Of a stretch of DNA of 6,114 bases, positions 1 to 5,726 are shown in pieces (position 1 is the stretch's first letter; each line of letters begins with the position of its first letter). The stretch is taken from contig WLND01000117.1 of assembly GCA_009726075.1 (NCBI GenBank), forward strand, positions 1 to 6,114, in the 5' to 3' direction. The notes under the pieces are model-generated. The model made no database searches and had not been told where the DNA came from. It was given only the letters and a program-made list of their open reading frames with translations. A program made the position numbers and the translations under genes. The stretch comes from Actinomycetota bacterium (GTDB lineage: Bacteria; Actinomycetota; Actinomycetes; S36-B12).

Positions 1-2
1 AC

Positions 3-34
3 GGCAACCCCGCACCTGTCGCGCCGGGGTTGCC
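3..34 (-). terminator. Hairpin, candidate terminator after the PKD-like gene
   Basis: A perfect 9-bp inverted repeat (GGCAACCCC at 3-11, GGGGTTGCC at 26-34) encloses a 14-base loop. It begins 4 bases after the TGA stop of the upstream minus-strand gene, which is where a transcription terminator would sit. The stem is strong and GC-rich. Only two bases beyond it lie in the window, so the presence of a U-tract cannot be judged. If the gene to the left is convergent, the hairpin could serve both directions. Confidence 0.5.
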
Positions 35-38
35 CGGC

Positions 39-932
39 TCAGGGAACGAGGACCGCCCTGGCCTGCCCGACGTTGACCACCGTCGTTGCCTCCTGCGTGA
101 TGGGCAGGCTCACCCGAAACGGGCCGAGTCCGTTGATCGTGTAGGTCGCGCTCCAGGTCGCAGTGACTCGCACAGTCATTCGGCCCGTCCGACCGAACGA
201 ATGGGACACATCGGTGTTCGGGTACCTGCTGCCGGGGATTGCCGTGTGCAGCACCCCGCCGTCGCCGAACTCCCAGGTCCAGGCAGGTCGCGGGGTGAGC
301 GTGACCCGAGTGTCGTCGATGGCGTAGTCGGTGGGTTCGATGCTGGCCGGCTGGGTCGAGTCGAAGATGACCGGCACGTACGGCAGCACGCCACGTGCTG
401 GTTGAACCACGATGCCTACCGAGGGCACCAGTCGTTCGAATTCACCCCTGATTTTCCTGCCCACGTCGGCCACGGTCACCGGGCCACCTGGAGGAATGCA
501 CACCAGGCCCAGGTCGCGCCAGGTGGCCCCGGCATCATCGGAAACCCAGACGCGCAGCAACGATGCGCCGCGGGCGCAGCCGCGGGTGACGCTCAGGCAG
601 GCAGCATGCGCGCCGAGGTCGCCGCTCACGGCGCACGGATCGGCCAGTCTCCAGCGGCAGTCACCGCACGTGGCCACCCGTTGCCGCGTCTCATCGCCAA
701 TGGTGCCCGGGAGGACGAGGCCGCCCGACCCGACGAAGCGGTCGCCTTGGTCGTCGCCGATGACATCGACGGCAGGTCGTGCGCTGCCGACAACAGCAGC
801 AGCCGTCGCCGGCGTCCCGACCGCCAGAACCGCCGGCATCACGACCGCGGACACAAGAACGACGATCCAAGGGCGGCGGGGGCTCCACCGAGAGAACAAC
901 GACCGCTGGGTCAGGGGGTTTCTCCTTCGCAT
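39..932 (-). CDS. Secreted PKD-like domain protein of unknown function
   Basis: This is a 297-residue exported protein with no function I can name. The N-terminus is Arg-rich (residues 2-20) and is followed by a hydrophobic segment at about 22-40 and small-residue sites (ATA/AAA, 42-46) that suit signal peptidase I. There is no lipobox Cys, and the RR at 19-20 is not a convincing twin-arginine motif. The middle region (about 85-150) holds all six cysteines (89, 92, 100, 112, 119, 145), including CGDC; the even number and the export suggest disulfides. The C-terminal part (about 205-290) is PKD-like: TWEFGDGG at 219-226, then DVSHSFGRTG at 241-250 and TATWSATYTING at 257-268, as expected for the strands of this Ig-like fold. 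PKD domains usually mediate binding at the cell surface, so a cell-envelope or secreted role is an inference. The start is uncertain: the ATG at 932 lacks an upstream ribosome binding site, while AAGGAG lies inside the gene at 922-927, 7 bases before a CTG codon (912-914). Confidence 0.8.
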   Translation of the reverse strand: MRRRNPLTQRSLFSRWSPRRPWIVVLVSAVVMPAVLAVGTPATAAAVVGSARPAVDVIGDDQGDRFVGSGGLVLPGTIGDETRQRVATCGDCRWRLADPCAVSGDLGAHAACLSVTRGCARGASLLRVWVSDDAGATWRDLGLVCIPPGGPVTVADVGRKIRGEFERLVPSVGIVVQPARGVLPYVPVIFDSTQPASIEPTDYAIDDTRVTLTPRPAWTWEFGDGGVLHTAIPGSRYPNTDVSHSFGRTGRMTVRVTATWSATYTINGLGPFRVSLPITQEATTVVNVGQARAVLVP

Positions 933-934
933 GC

Positions 935-976
935 GTTCACGCTAGGCCCTTGCGGTCCATGCTCGGCAGCGTGAAC
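935..976. promoter_or_regulatory. 9-bp inverted repeat, candidate operator
   Basis: A perfect inverted repeat, GTTCACGCT at 935-943 and AGCGTGAAC at 968-976, has arms separated by 24 bases. It sits directly upstream of the PKD-like gene, and the proximal arm overlaps the candidate -10 element. The centre-to-centre spacing is 33 bp, about three helical turns, so both arms would face the same side of the DNA. This suits a dimeric repressor or two cooperating dimers, but no regulator is encoded nearby and the role is inferred from sequence alone. Confidence 0.35.
939..944 (-). promoter_or_regulatory. Possible -10 element of a leaderless promoter
   Basis: TAGCGT on the minus strand fits the actinobacterial TAnnnT -10 pattern and occupies positions -12 to -7 relative to the A of the ATG at 932. 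That is the spacing expected if the start codon is also the transcription start (a leaderless mRNA), and it would explain why no ribosome binding site precedes this ATG. No good -35 box is visible at 17-18 bases. A short degenerate motif like this can occur by chance. Confidence 0.3.
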
Positions 977-983
977 CACGACC

Positions 984-992
984 TGTGGATAA
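984..992 (-). promoter_or_regulatory. Perfect DnaA-box match (TTATCCACA)
   Basis: The minus strand reads TTATCCACA, identical to the consensus DnaA box, in the 78-bp gap between the ppk2 stop and the PKD-like gene. It lies 8 bp from the distal arm of the inverted repeat. A single isolated box does not make an origin; no cluster of further boxes or AT-rich unwinding region is present. It could titrate DnaA, let DnaA influence the downstream promoter, or be a chance 9-mer. Confidence 0.4.
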
Positions 993-1010
993 CTCCCGGG
1001 GAGGACGCCG

Positions 1011-1784
1011 CTATCGGGTGGGCGTCTTTGCCATCACGTCGATCCCAGCGTCACGCAGGCCCCGTTCAAGGTGCATGTTCACGGTTTCGACGACCTTCAC
1101 GCGTGCGTAGCGCTTGTCGTCGCCCTCGACTACTACCCACGGCGCGAATGAGGTGTCCGTGCGCTCAAGCATCTCGGTCACCGCGATTTCGTACTCGCCA
1201 CGCTTCTCACGGTTGCGCCAGTCCTCTTCCGTGAGCTTCCAGCGCTTGACGGGCTCCTTCTGCCTCGATGTGAATCGTCGCAACTGCTCGTCGTGCGAGA
1301 TATGCATCCAGAACTTGATGAGCACCATGCCTTCATCGGTCAGGGTTCGCTCAAACGCCTTGATCTCGTCATAGGCCCGGCGCCACTGCTCCTCGCTGGC
1401 GAAACCCTCGACACGCTCCACGAGGACCCGGCCGTACCAACTGCGATCCAGCACCGCCATGCCGCCCCACCCTGGAAGTTGCGGCCAGAACCGAGTGAGG
1501 AAGTGGTGCCGCTTCTCGTCATAGGTGGGAGCGGCGATCGACACCACGCGCACGTGACGCGGGTCCAGGGGCTCGACCACGCGCTTGATGGCGCCGCCCT
1601 TGCCCGATGCATCCCAACCCTCGAACACCAGGCACAACGGCGGGCCGAGCTTGCCCGAACCGTCATAGATGCCGCCGGCCACGAGCCGCAGGTACAGGAG
1701 TCGCTCTTGGGAGGCTGATAGTCGCTCGGCCTCCTCCTCTCGCGAGATCTTCACTGAAAGGTCGTAGCTGTCCAGCAGGCCCAT
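1011..1784 (-). CDS. ppk2: Polyphosphate kinase 2 (PPK2) family protein, single domain
   Basis: A cytoplasmic 257-residue kinase that moves phosphate between inorganic polyphosphate and nucleotides. The P-loop fold is clear: Walker A GWDASGKGG at 56-64 (Lys62 should bind phosphate) and the PPK2 signature DRSWYGR at 113-119, whose Asp113 acts in metal binding or catalysis. The lid region at about 170-195 is rich in Arg and Lys (RRFTSRQKEP, KRW, RNREKRGEYE), as needed to hold polyphosphate, and APWVVVEGDDKRYARVKVVETV closes the core at 214-235. The length fits a one-domain enzyme; the tandem-domain AMP phosphotransferases are about 500 residues. The C-terminal part reminds me of the class II domain (AMP to ADP), but class and substrate cannot be settled by eye. 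The ATG at 1784 follows GGATCAGGGC, a weak ribosome binding site. It lies 75 bases after metX in the same direction and may be co-transcribed. Such proteins are sometimes mislabelled UDP-galactose-lipid carrier transferase. Confidence 0.93.
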   Translation of the reverse strand: MGLLDSYDLSVKISREEEAERLSASQERLLYLRLVAGGIYDGSGKLGPPLCLVFEGWDASGKGGAIKRVVEPLDPRHVRVVSIAAPTYDEKRHHFLTRFWPQLPGWGGMAVLDRSWYGRVLVERVEGFASEEQWRRAYDEIKAFERTLTDEGMVLIKFWMHISHDEQLRRFTSRQKEPVKRWKLTEEDWRNREKRGEYEIAVTEMLERTDTSFAPWVVVEGDDKRYARVKVVETVNMHLERGLRDAGIDVMAKTPTR

Positions 1785-1824
1785 GCCCTGATCCTGCCCG
1801 ATAGGCGTCGGCCCTGGACGCGCT

Positions 1825-1848
1825 GGCCCCGATCGGCCTCCCGGGGCC
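1825..1848 (-). terminator. GC hairpin between metX and ppk2, weak terminator candidate
   Basis: A 6-bp inverted repeat (GGCCCC at 1825-1830, GGGGCC at 1843-1848) with a 12-base loop lies 11 bases after the metX stop codon. No U-tract follows on the minus strand, so it is more likely an attenuating or mRNA-protecting hairpin than a full stop. It bears on whether ppk2 is read through from the metY-metX transcript. Confidence 0.25.
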
Positions 1849-1859
1849 TCGCCCTCGGA

Positions 1860-3050
1860 CTACTGGATTAGCTTGAGCGCCTCCTGCGTCGCAATGCGAA
1901 CGAAGCCTGCGACCTGATCGTCCTCGACCAGGAACCCATCGTGTCCGTGCAACGAATGCACGAGGTGCACCTGATCGGCACCGGGGACGAGGTCGACGAT
2001 CTGCTGCTGCTGCGCGACGGGAAAGAGTCGATCCGAGTCGATGCCGATGACTGTCAGGGGTGCGGAGATGCCCCCGAGGACCTGCTCGAGGCCACCGCGT
2101 GCGCGGCCGAGGTCGAACAGGCTCATGGCGTCGGTCAGCGCTACGTAGGTGTTAGCGTCGAATCGGCGAGCGAGTTTGTCCGCATGATGGTCGAGGTACG
2201 AGCCGATGGCGAAGCGTCCGTGTCGCTTCCCGCCGGACCATGCGTATGGGTCTTCCCCGTCCTGGAACAACCGACCGAATCGCTCGTTGAGCTCGTCGGC
2301 GCTTCGGTAGGTGAGGTGCGCAATTCGACGCGCCGCACCCATCCCTCGATGGGGACCCAGGCCGTCCGGAGCGTCGTAGAAGTCGCCATCGCGGAAGTTG
2401 GCGTCCGCGTAGATAGCCGACAGTTGGGTCTCGTGGGTACCGATTTGATCGGCATCGACCGCCGCCGTTGTGCCGAGGACGAGGCCCGCGCGTACGCGAC
2501 TTGGGTTCGAGACGAGCCATTCGAGGACGCGCATGCCCCCTAGCGAGGGGCCGAGCATGAGGGCCCACGAATCGATACCCAGAGCATCGGCGACCCGAAC
2601 TTCGACCGCCACCATGTCTGCGACGGTGATGGTCGGGAACCGACTCCCCCACGGCATGCCGTCGGGGTCGGATGAGGCCGGCCCCGTGGTGCCCTGGCAC
2701 CCGCCCAGCACATTCGCGCAGACCACGAACCACGATTCGGTATCAATCGCGCGTCCGGGACCAACGAGGGAGTCCCACCATCCTGCGGTGCTGTGGCCTT
2801 CTCCGGCGGGCCCCGTGACGTGCGAGTCGCCGGTCAGGGCATGGCAGATGTACACGGCGTTGGTGCCCGCCGCATTCAGGATCCCCCAGGTTTCATATGC
2901 CACTCGGACATCGGGAAACGTGAACCCCGACTCCGTCGTCAGCGGGCCGACGTCGAGGAACCTCCTGGAGCCCACCGGATCCCCCTCCTGCCAGGCGCCG
3001 CTGGCAGGAGGGAGGCCCTCGTAGGAAAGCTCGCCGTACGTACGCGACAT
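1860..3050 (-). CDS. metX: Homoserine O-acetyltransferase MetX
   Basis: MetX transfers the acetyl group of acetyl-CoA to homoserine, giving O-acetylhomoserine for MetY; it acts in the cytoplasm as an alpha/beta-hydrolase-fold enzyme. Family marks in order: VAYETWG at 50-56, the oxyanion region NAVYICHALTGDSHVTG at 64-80, GWWDSLVGPGRAIDT at 90-104, NVLGGCQGTTGP at 113-124, the nucleophile elbow GPSLGGM at 167-173 (Ser169), SDRLFP at 339-344 (Asp340, predicted catalytic acid) and GHDGFL at 369-374 (His370). The triad is therefore complete. The elbow reads GPSLGG rather than the common GGSMGG, a conservative change. At 396 residues the length is close to normal. Some members of this family use succinyl-CoA; the acyl donor is inferred from the metY neighbour. 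The ATG is supported by GAAGG 8 bases upstream, lying within the end of metY; the two genes are 3 bases apart, so translation is probably coupled. Control by the SAM-IV leader upstream of metY is expected. Confidence 0.95.
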   Translation of the reverse strand: MSRTYGELSYEGLPPASGAWQEGDPVGSRRFLDVGPLTTESGFTFPDVRVAYETWGILNAAGTNAVYICHALTGDSHVTGPAGEGHSTAGWWDSLVGPGRAIDTESWFVVCANVLGGCQGTTGPASSDPDGMPWGSRFPTITVADMVAVEVRVADALGIDSWALMLGPSLGGMRVLEWLVSNPSRVRAGLVLGTTAAVDADQIGTHETQLSAIYADANFRDGDFYDAPDGLGPHRGMGAARRIAHLTYRSADELNERFGRLFQDGEDPYAWSGGKRHGRFAIGSYLDHHADKLARRFDANTYVALTDAMSLFDLGRARGGLEQVLGGISAPLTVIGIDSDRLFPVAQQQQIVDLVPGADQVHLVHSLHGHDGFLVEDDQVAGFVRIATQEALKLIQ

Positions 3051-3053
3051 GGG

Positions 3054-4367
3054 CTAGGCCTTCGCGGCAGCGAAGCCCGTCTCGAGATCAGCGAGGATGT
3101 CGGGAAGCGCCTCGAGTCCGACCGCAAGCCGCACGAGGCCGGGTGTCACGCCTGCCGTCGCCTGCTCCTCTGGTGTCAATTGCGAGTGCGTTGTCGAGGC
3201 GGGGTGGATCACCAGGCTGCGCACGTCACCGATATTGGCCACGTGGCTATGCAGCACGAGCCCTTCGACGAATTTCGTGCCCGCCTCGATGCCACCGTCG
3301 ATCTCGAACGACAGGACTCCGCCGCTACCCCGCGGCGCATACTTCTGGCCCAGGGCGTACCAGGGGCTCGACTCAAGGCCTGCGTAGTTGACCGACAACA
3401 CCTCGGGCCGCGCTTCCAGCCAGCGAGCAACCGCAAGGGCATTGTCGACGTGGCGCTCCATGCGCAAGGAGAGCGTCTCGAGACCCTGTGCGATGAGCCA
3501 GGCGTTGAACGGTGCAACTGCAGCGCCTAGGTCGCGCAGCAGTTGCACGCGCGCCTTGAGAATGAAGGCAAGGTTCACCCCGAATGCGCCGCCCACGCCG
3601 AGGTCACGCGCGTACACCAGTCCGTGGTAGCTCGGGTCAGGGGTGTTGTAGTTCGGGAAGCGGTCCGGGTACTGGGCGTAGTCGAATGTTCCGCCGTCGA
3701 CGATCACACCTGCCACCGCCGTGCCGTGCCCGCCCATGTACTTCGTCGCGGAATGCACGACGATGTCGGCGCCCCACTCGAGTGGACGGATGAGGTACGG
3801 CGTCGCCACGGTGTTGTCGATGATGAGCGGAACGCCGATCGAATGCGCAACCTCGGCGACCGCGGCGATGTCCAGAACATCGTTCTGCGGATTGGAGATC
3901 GACTCGCCGTAGAAGGCCTTCGTATTCGGCCGGGCAGCGGCCCGCCACGACTCGGGATCACCCGGGTTCTCGACGAACGACACCTCGATCCCGAACTTGG
4001 GCAGCGTGTAATGGAAGAGGTTGTACGTGCCGCCGTAGAGCGAGGGACTCGAGACGACGTGGTCGCCGACCTCGGCGATGTTCAGGATTGCAAGCGTCTC
4101 TGCCGCCTGGCCACTCGCGACGAGGAGTGCCCCGACACCGCCTTCGAGCGCGGCGACGCGATCTTCGACAGCCGCTTGCGTCGGGTTCATGATGCGCGTG
4201 TAGATGTTGCCCAGTTCCTTCAACGCGAACAGGTTCGCTGCATGCGTCGTGTCGTTGAAGGTGTAGGACGTGGTTTGGTAGATCGGCAGTGCTCGTGCAT
4301 TGGTGGCCGAATCAGGGGCCTGGCCAGCGTGGATCTGCTTGGTCTCGAAGGACCACTCGGTGCTCAT
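3054..4367 (-). CDS. metY: O-acetylhomoserine sulfhydrylase MetY
   Basis: A cytoplasmic PLP enzyme that converts O-acetylhomoserine plus sulfide to homocysteine and acetate, the direct sulfhydrylation route to methionine. Cys/Met-metabolism PLP family marks: YTRIMNPT at 56-63 (Tyr56 and Arg58 bind the cofactor phosphate of the partner subunit), SGQAAE at 85-90, DNTVATP at 184-190 (Asp184 pairs with the pyridine nitrogen) and HSATKYMGGHG at 205-215, with Lys209 as the Schiff-base lysine. The segment NTPDPSYHGLVY at 241-252 and the total of 437 residues point to the OAH sulfhydrylase branch rather than the shorter cystathionine gamma-synthase and beta-lyase branches. SLVIHPASTTHSQL at 384-397 and VRLAVGLE at 412-419 complete the C-terminal domain, which holds the substrate-carboxylate arginine. 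The ATG at 4367 has GAAAGG 8 bases upstream. It is the first gene of the metY-metX operon, directly behind the SAM-IV riboswitch, so high SAM should lower its expression. Confidence 0.96.
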   Translation of the reverse strand: MSTEWSFETKQIHAGQAPDSATNARALPIYQTTSYTFNDTTHAANLFALKELGNIYTRIMNPTQAAVEDRVAALEGGVGALLVASGQAAETLAILNIAEVGDHVVSSPSLYGGTYNLFHYTLPKFGIEVSFVENPGDPESWRAAARPNTKAFYGESISNPQNDVLDIAAVAEVAHSIGVPLIIDNTVATPYLIRPLEWGADIVVHSATKYMGGHGTAVAGVIVDGGTFDYAQYPDRFPNYNTPDPSYHGLVYARDLGVGGAFGVNLAFILKARVQLLRDLGAAVAPFNAWLIAQGLETLSLRMERHVDNALAVARWLEARPEVLSVNYAGLESSPWYALGQKYAPRGSGGVLSFEIDGGIEAGTKFVEGLVLHSHVANIGDVRSLVIHPASTTHSQLTPEEQATAGVTPGLVRLAVGLEALPDILADLETGFAAAKA

Positions 4368-4375
4368 ATGTCGTG

Positions 4376-4381
4376 CCTTTC
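4376..4381 (-). promoter_or_regulatory. metY ribosome binding site
   Basis: GAAAGG on the minus strand lies 8 bases before the metY ATG and fixes that start codon. It is the likely target if the riboswitch acts on translation, and it begins only 10 bases after the hairpin at 4392-4408. I find no strong CCTTTC-like partner in the leader that would directly sequester it. Confidence 0.65.
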
Positions 4382-4391
4382 TTCATGCATG

Positions 4392-4421
4392 GACGCCGCA
4401 TCGGCGTCAAACGGGTACGCC
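4392..4421 (-). promoter_or_regulatory. Two mutually exclusive hairpins in the metY leader
   Basis: On the minus strand the segment at 4402-4408 (GACGCCG) can pair forward with CGGCGTC at 4392-4398 to form a perfect 7-bp hairpin with an ATG triloop. Its ACGCC core (4403-4407) can instead pair backward with GGCGT at 4417-4421, giving a 5-bp stem with a 9-base loop. Both cannot form at once. Such a pair is a plausible switching element between the SAM-IV aptamer and the ribosome binding site. No U-tract follows the stronger hairpin, so a classic intrinsic terminator is not supported. Confidence 0.4.
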
Positions 4422-4428
4422 TTCACCG

Positions 4429-4450
4429 GGGTCCTGCATCTGCAAGACCC
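4429..4450 (-). promoter_or_regulatory. Expression-platform hairpin overlapping the SAM-IV 3' end
   Basis: GGGTCTTGC (4450-4442) pairs with GCAGGACCC (4437-4429) across a 4-base loop AGAT, giving 9 bp with one G-U wobble. The first five bases of its 5' arm are also the last five of the aptamer (4446-4450), and two of them belong to the strand expected to form the SAM-IV pseudoknot. Ligand-bound aptamer and this hairpin should therefore compete. No U-run follows. Confidence 0.45.
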
Positions 4451-4550
4451 GCGCTTGCCTCCGAGGAGGCCTGGTCTTCACCCGGAGCACCCCACCGCGG
4501 TGGAGGGTTGCCGGCCAGCGAGCCGGGGCTTTGCGCTGACACTCTTGACC
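4446..4550 (-). ncRNA. SAM-IV riboswitch aptamer
   Basis: This minus-strand leader element binds S-adenosylmethionine and should control metY-metX by feedback. It matches the SAM-IV class as I recall it, block by block: GGTC opening P1 (4550-4547) with its partner GACC at 4476-4473; the conserved GCCGGCAACCCTCC; a GGTGGGGTGC block; CCGGGTGAAGACC closing the core; then a P5 hairpin (GCCTC, loop CTCG, GAGGC, at 4457-4470) and the 3' strand CAAGCGCGGGTC. The CCGCG of the internal hairpin loop can pair with CGCGG near the 3' end (4449-4453), the class-defining pseudoknot. P1 is only 4 bp here because an A-A mismatch follows. The length of 105 nt is close to that of known members. Its place between a promoter-like motif and metY supports the call. 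SAM-I is less likely because of the P5 hairpin and 3' pseudoknot strand. Confidence 0.93.
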
Positions 4551-4558
4551 TGCGCGGA

Positions 4559-4564
4559 ATATTA
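4559..4564 (-). promoter_or_regulatory. Candidate -10 box of the metY-metX promoter
   Basis: TAATAT on the minus strand is a near-consensus -10 hexamer in otherwise GC-rich DNA, 15 bases after the DUF4192 stop codon. The first base of the SAM-IV aptamer comes 9 bases after its end, so transcription would begin at or just before P1, as expected for a riboswitch leader. The -35 region (around 4582-4587, inside the end of the upstream gene) does not resemble TTGACA, so recognition may rest mostly on the -10 box. Confidence 0.5.
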
Positions 4565-4578
4565 CCCAATGCCATCCG

Positions 4579-5676
4579 CTAGGCAGCCGGGGGTCGGCCT
4601 CGGCAATCGTCGAGGGTCAGTTCGGCCATGACCTCGCCCCACGCTGCCGGCGGGAGTCCAGCCGCCAGCGATGCCCCGATCATGAGCGCGAGCGAGTACT
4701 CGGGGTCGTCGTTGAGGGCTCGGGCTATCGAAATCGACGCCCGGGCCCCGTCGCCGAGGAGCCAGCAGGCGAGCGCTGCGCATGTCGCCACCGGCGCAAC
4801 GTAGCCGTTCGGAGCCAGCCTGGTTGCGGACAGGAGAACGTCGGCGCAACCGTAGCGATGCTCGGTGCGGGCAATGTGCCACAGGAGGGTGTCGCGCACT
4901 CGTACATCGCACAGGGCCACCAACAGCGTGACGGTGTCGGTGTCGGACGGACAACTGCCCGAGATGACGAGTTCGTGGACCCATTCGATGTGCACGTCGC
5001 GCCAGGCCTCGAGGGCAGGCGAATGCGAGGTCCCCAGCAGGGCGTCGATCTCGATCTCGCGGTCAACGATGAGGGGCTCGATCCGTGCCACGCCGTCAGC
5101 ATCCGCCTCCAGTGCCGCGACGAGTGCCTCACGCGATTCCATGACAGAAACTCCCCGAACCGCAAAGGACGCCGCCACCGCTGTCGCGGCAACCGGATCG
5201 ATGGGGTTCCCCTCCGGGGGGCAGCACTCGGAGTCGCAGCGATAGCTCCAGAAGTGCCCCCCGTGCACGTAGAGCGCGTCGCGCAGCTCGATGCCCATGC
5301 CGACGATCGATTCCATGATCGCGGTGGCGAGCTCGGTATTCGGGATCGTCAGCAATGAGGAGGCTGCGCCGGCGCCGGGCGCGACGACGACGGCCCCGGC
5401 CGGACGCTCCGATGGCGAGTCCGGGGATCCGATGATGATGAGGATGGCGGCTTCGGGGCGATGACCCTCAAGGGGCCGCACGAGTTCGCGGGCGAATGCG
5501 TGCGGGGCGATCGAAGCGTCCGAGGCCGGGAGATCAACGCGCTGGGTCAACAGCACGCGGTCGGCGGTTGTCCAGACGACTACGACACTCTCGTGCGGCG
5601 TGAAGCCGAGGAGGAACGGTAGGGCGGCCACCACGTGGTCCGGGCCCTTGAGGGCAAGTGCGGGGATCGATGTCAT
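4579..5676 (-). CDS. DUF4192 family protein of unknown function
   Basis: A 365-residue protein I recognise as DUF4192, an actinobacterial family with no established function. Family marks: the N-terminal LKGPDHVVAALPFLLGFTPHESVVVV (residues 9-34), a central RDALYVHGGHFWSYRC at 132-147, and the CDSECCPPEGNP motif at 147-158 with three close cysteines (147, 151, 152) that could bind a metal. The C-terminal half (about 255-350) is helical and Ala/Leu-rich; the ACWLLGDGARASISIARALNDDPEYSLALMI stretch at 303-333 looks like a helical repeat of TPR type. There is no signal peptide or clear membrane helix, so it should be cytoplasmic. The ATG at 5676 is supported by GAAGG 7 bases upstream. It is 91 bp from the Gre-like gene, and its stop is 28 bases before the SAM-IV aptamer; the promoter-like box between them suggests that the met operon is a separate unit. 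Confidence 0.88.
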   Translation of the reverse strand: MTSIPALALKGPDHVVAALPFLLGFTPHESVVVVWTTADRVLLTQRVDLPASDASIAPHAFARELVRPLEGHRPEAAILIIIGSPDSPSERPAGAVVVAPGAGAASSLLTIPNTELATAIMESIVGMGIELRDALYVHGGHFWSYRCDSECCPPEGNPIDPVAATAVAASFAVRGVSVMESREALVAALEADADGVARIEPLIVDREIEIDALLGTSHSPALEAWRDVHIEWVHELVISGSCPSDTDTVTLLVALCDVRVRDTLLWHIARTEHRYGCADVLLSATRLAPNGYVAPVATCAALACWLLGDGARASISIARALNDDPEYSLALMIGASLAAGLPPAAWGEVMAELTLDDCRGRPPAA

Positions 5677-5708
5677 CCCCGGACCTTCGTCCCTGCGATG
5701 GCCGCGAC

Positions 5709-5723
5709 GGCATGCTCAATGCC
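5709..5723 (-). repeat. Short hairpin upstream of the DUF4192 gene
   Basis: GGCAT at 5709-5713 and ATGCC at 5719-5723 form a 5-bp inverted repeat with a 5-base loop in the 91-bp gap before the DUF4192 gene. It is short enough to arise by chance and no role can be assigned. Confidence 0.25.
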
Positions 5724-5726
5724 GAC

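Noticed and set aside
30..974. Plus-strand open frame of 314 codons covering the PKD-like gene
   Set aside because: The minus-strand frame has a signal peptide and a PKD-like domain, while this one reads as low-complexity Arg/His/Ala/Gly sequence with no domain.
1941..2543. Plus-strand open frame of 200 codons inside metX
   Set aside because: Antisense to conserved MetX catalytic regions; no family resemblance.
4392..4408. Classical intrinsic terminator for the metY leader
   Set aside because: The 7-bp stem is strong but is followed by CATGCATG rather than a run of U, so it is reported only as a switching hairpin.
3543..4631. Long plus-strand open frame (362 codons) antisense to metY and its riboswitch
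   Set aside because: It mirrors a clear metY coding sequence and the SAM-IV leader; the translation is Arg/Val-rich with no recognisable domain, as expected from the opposite strand of a high-GC gene.
4858..5358. Plus-strand open frame of 166 codons inside the DUF4192 gene
   Set aside because: Opposite strand of a recognised protein family; composition typical of a high-GC shadow frame.
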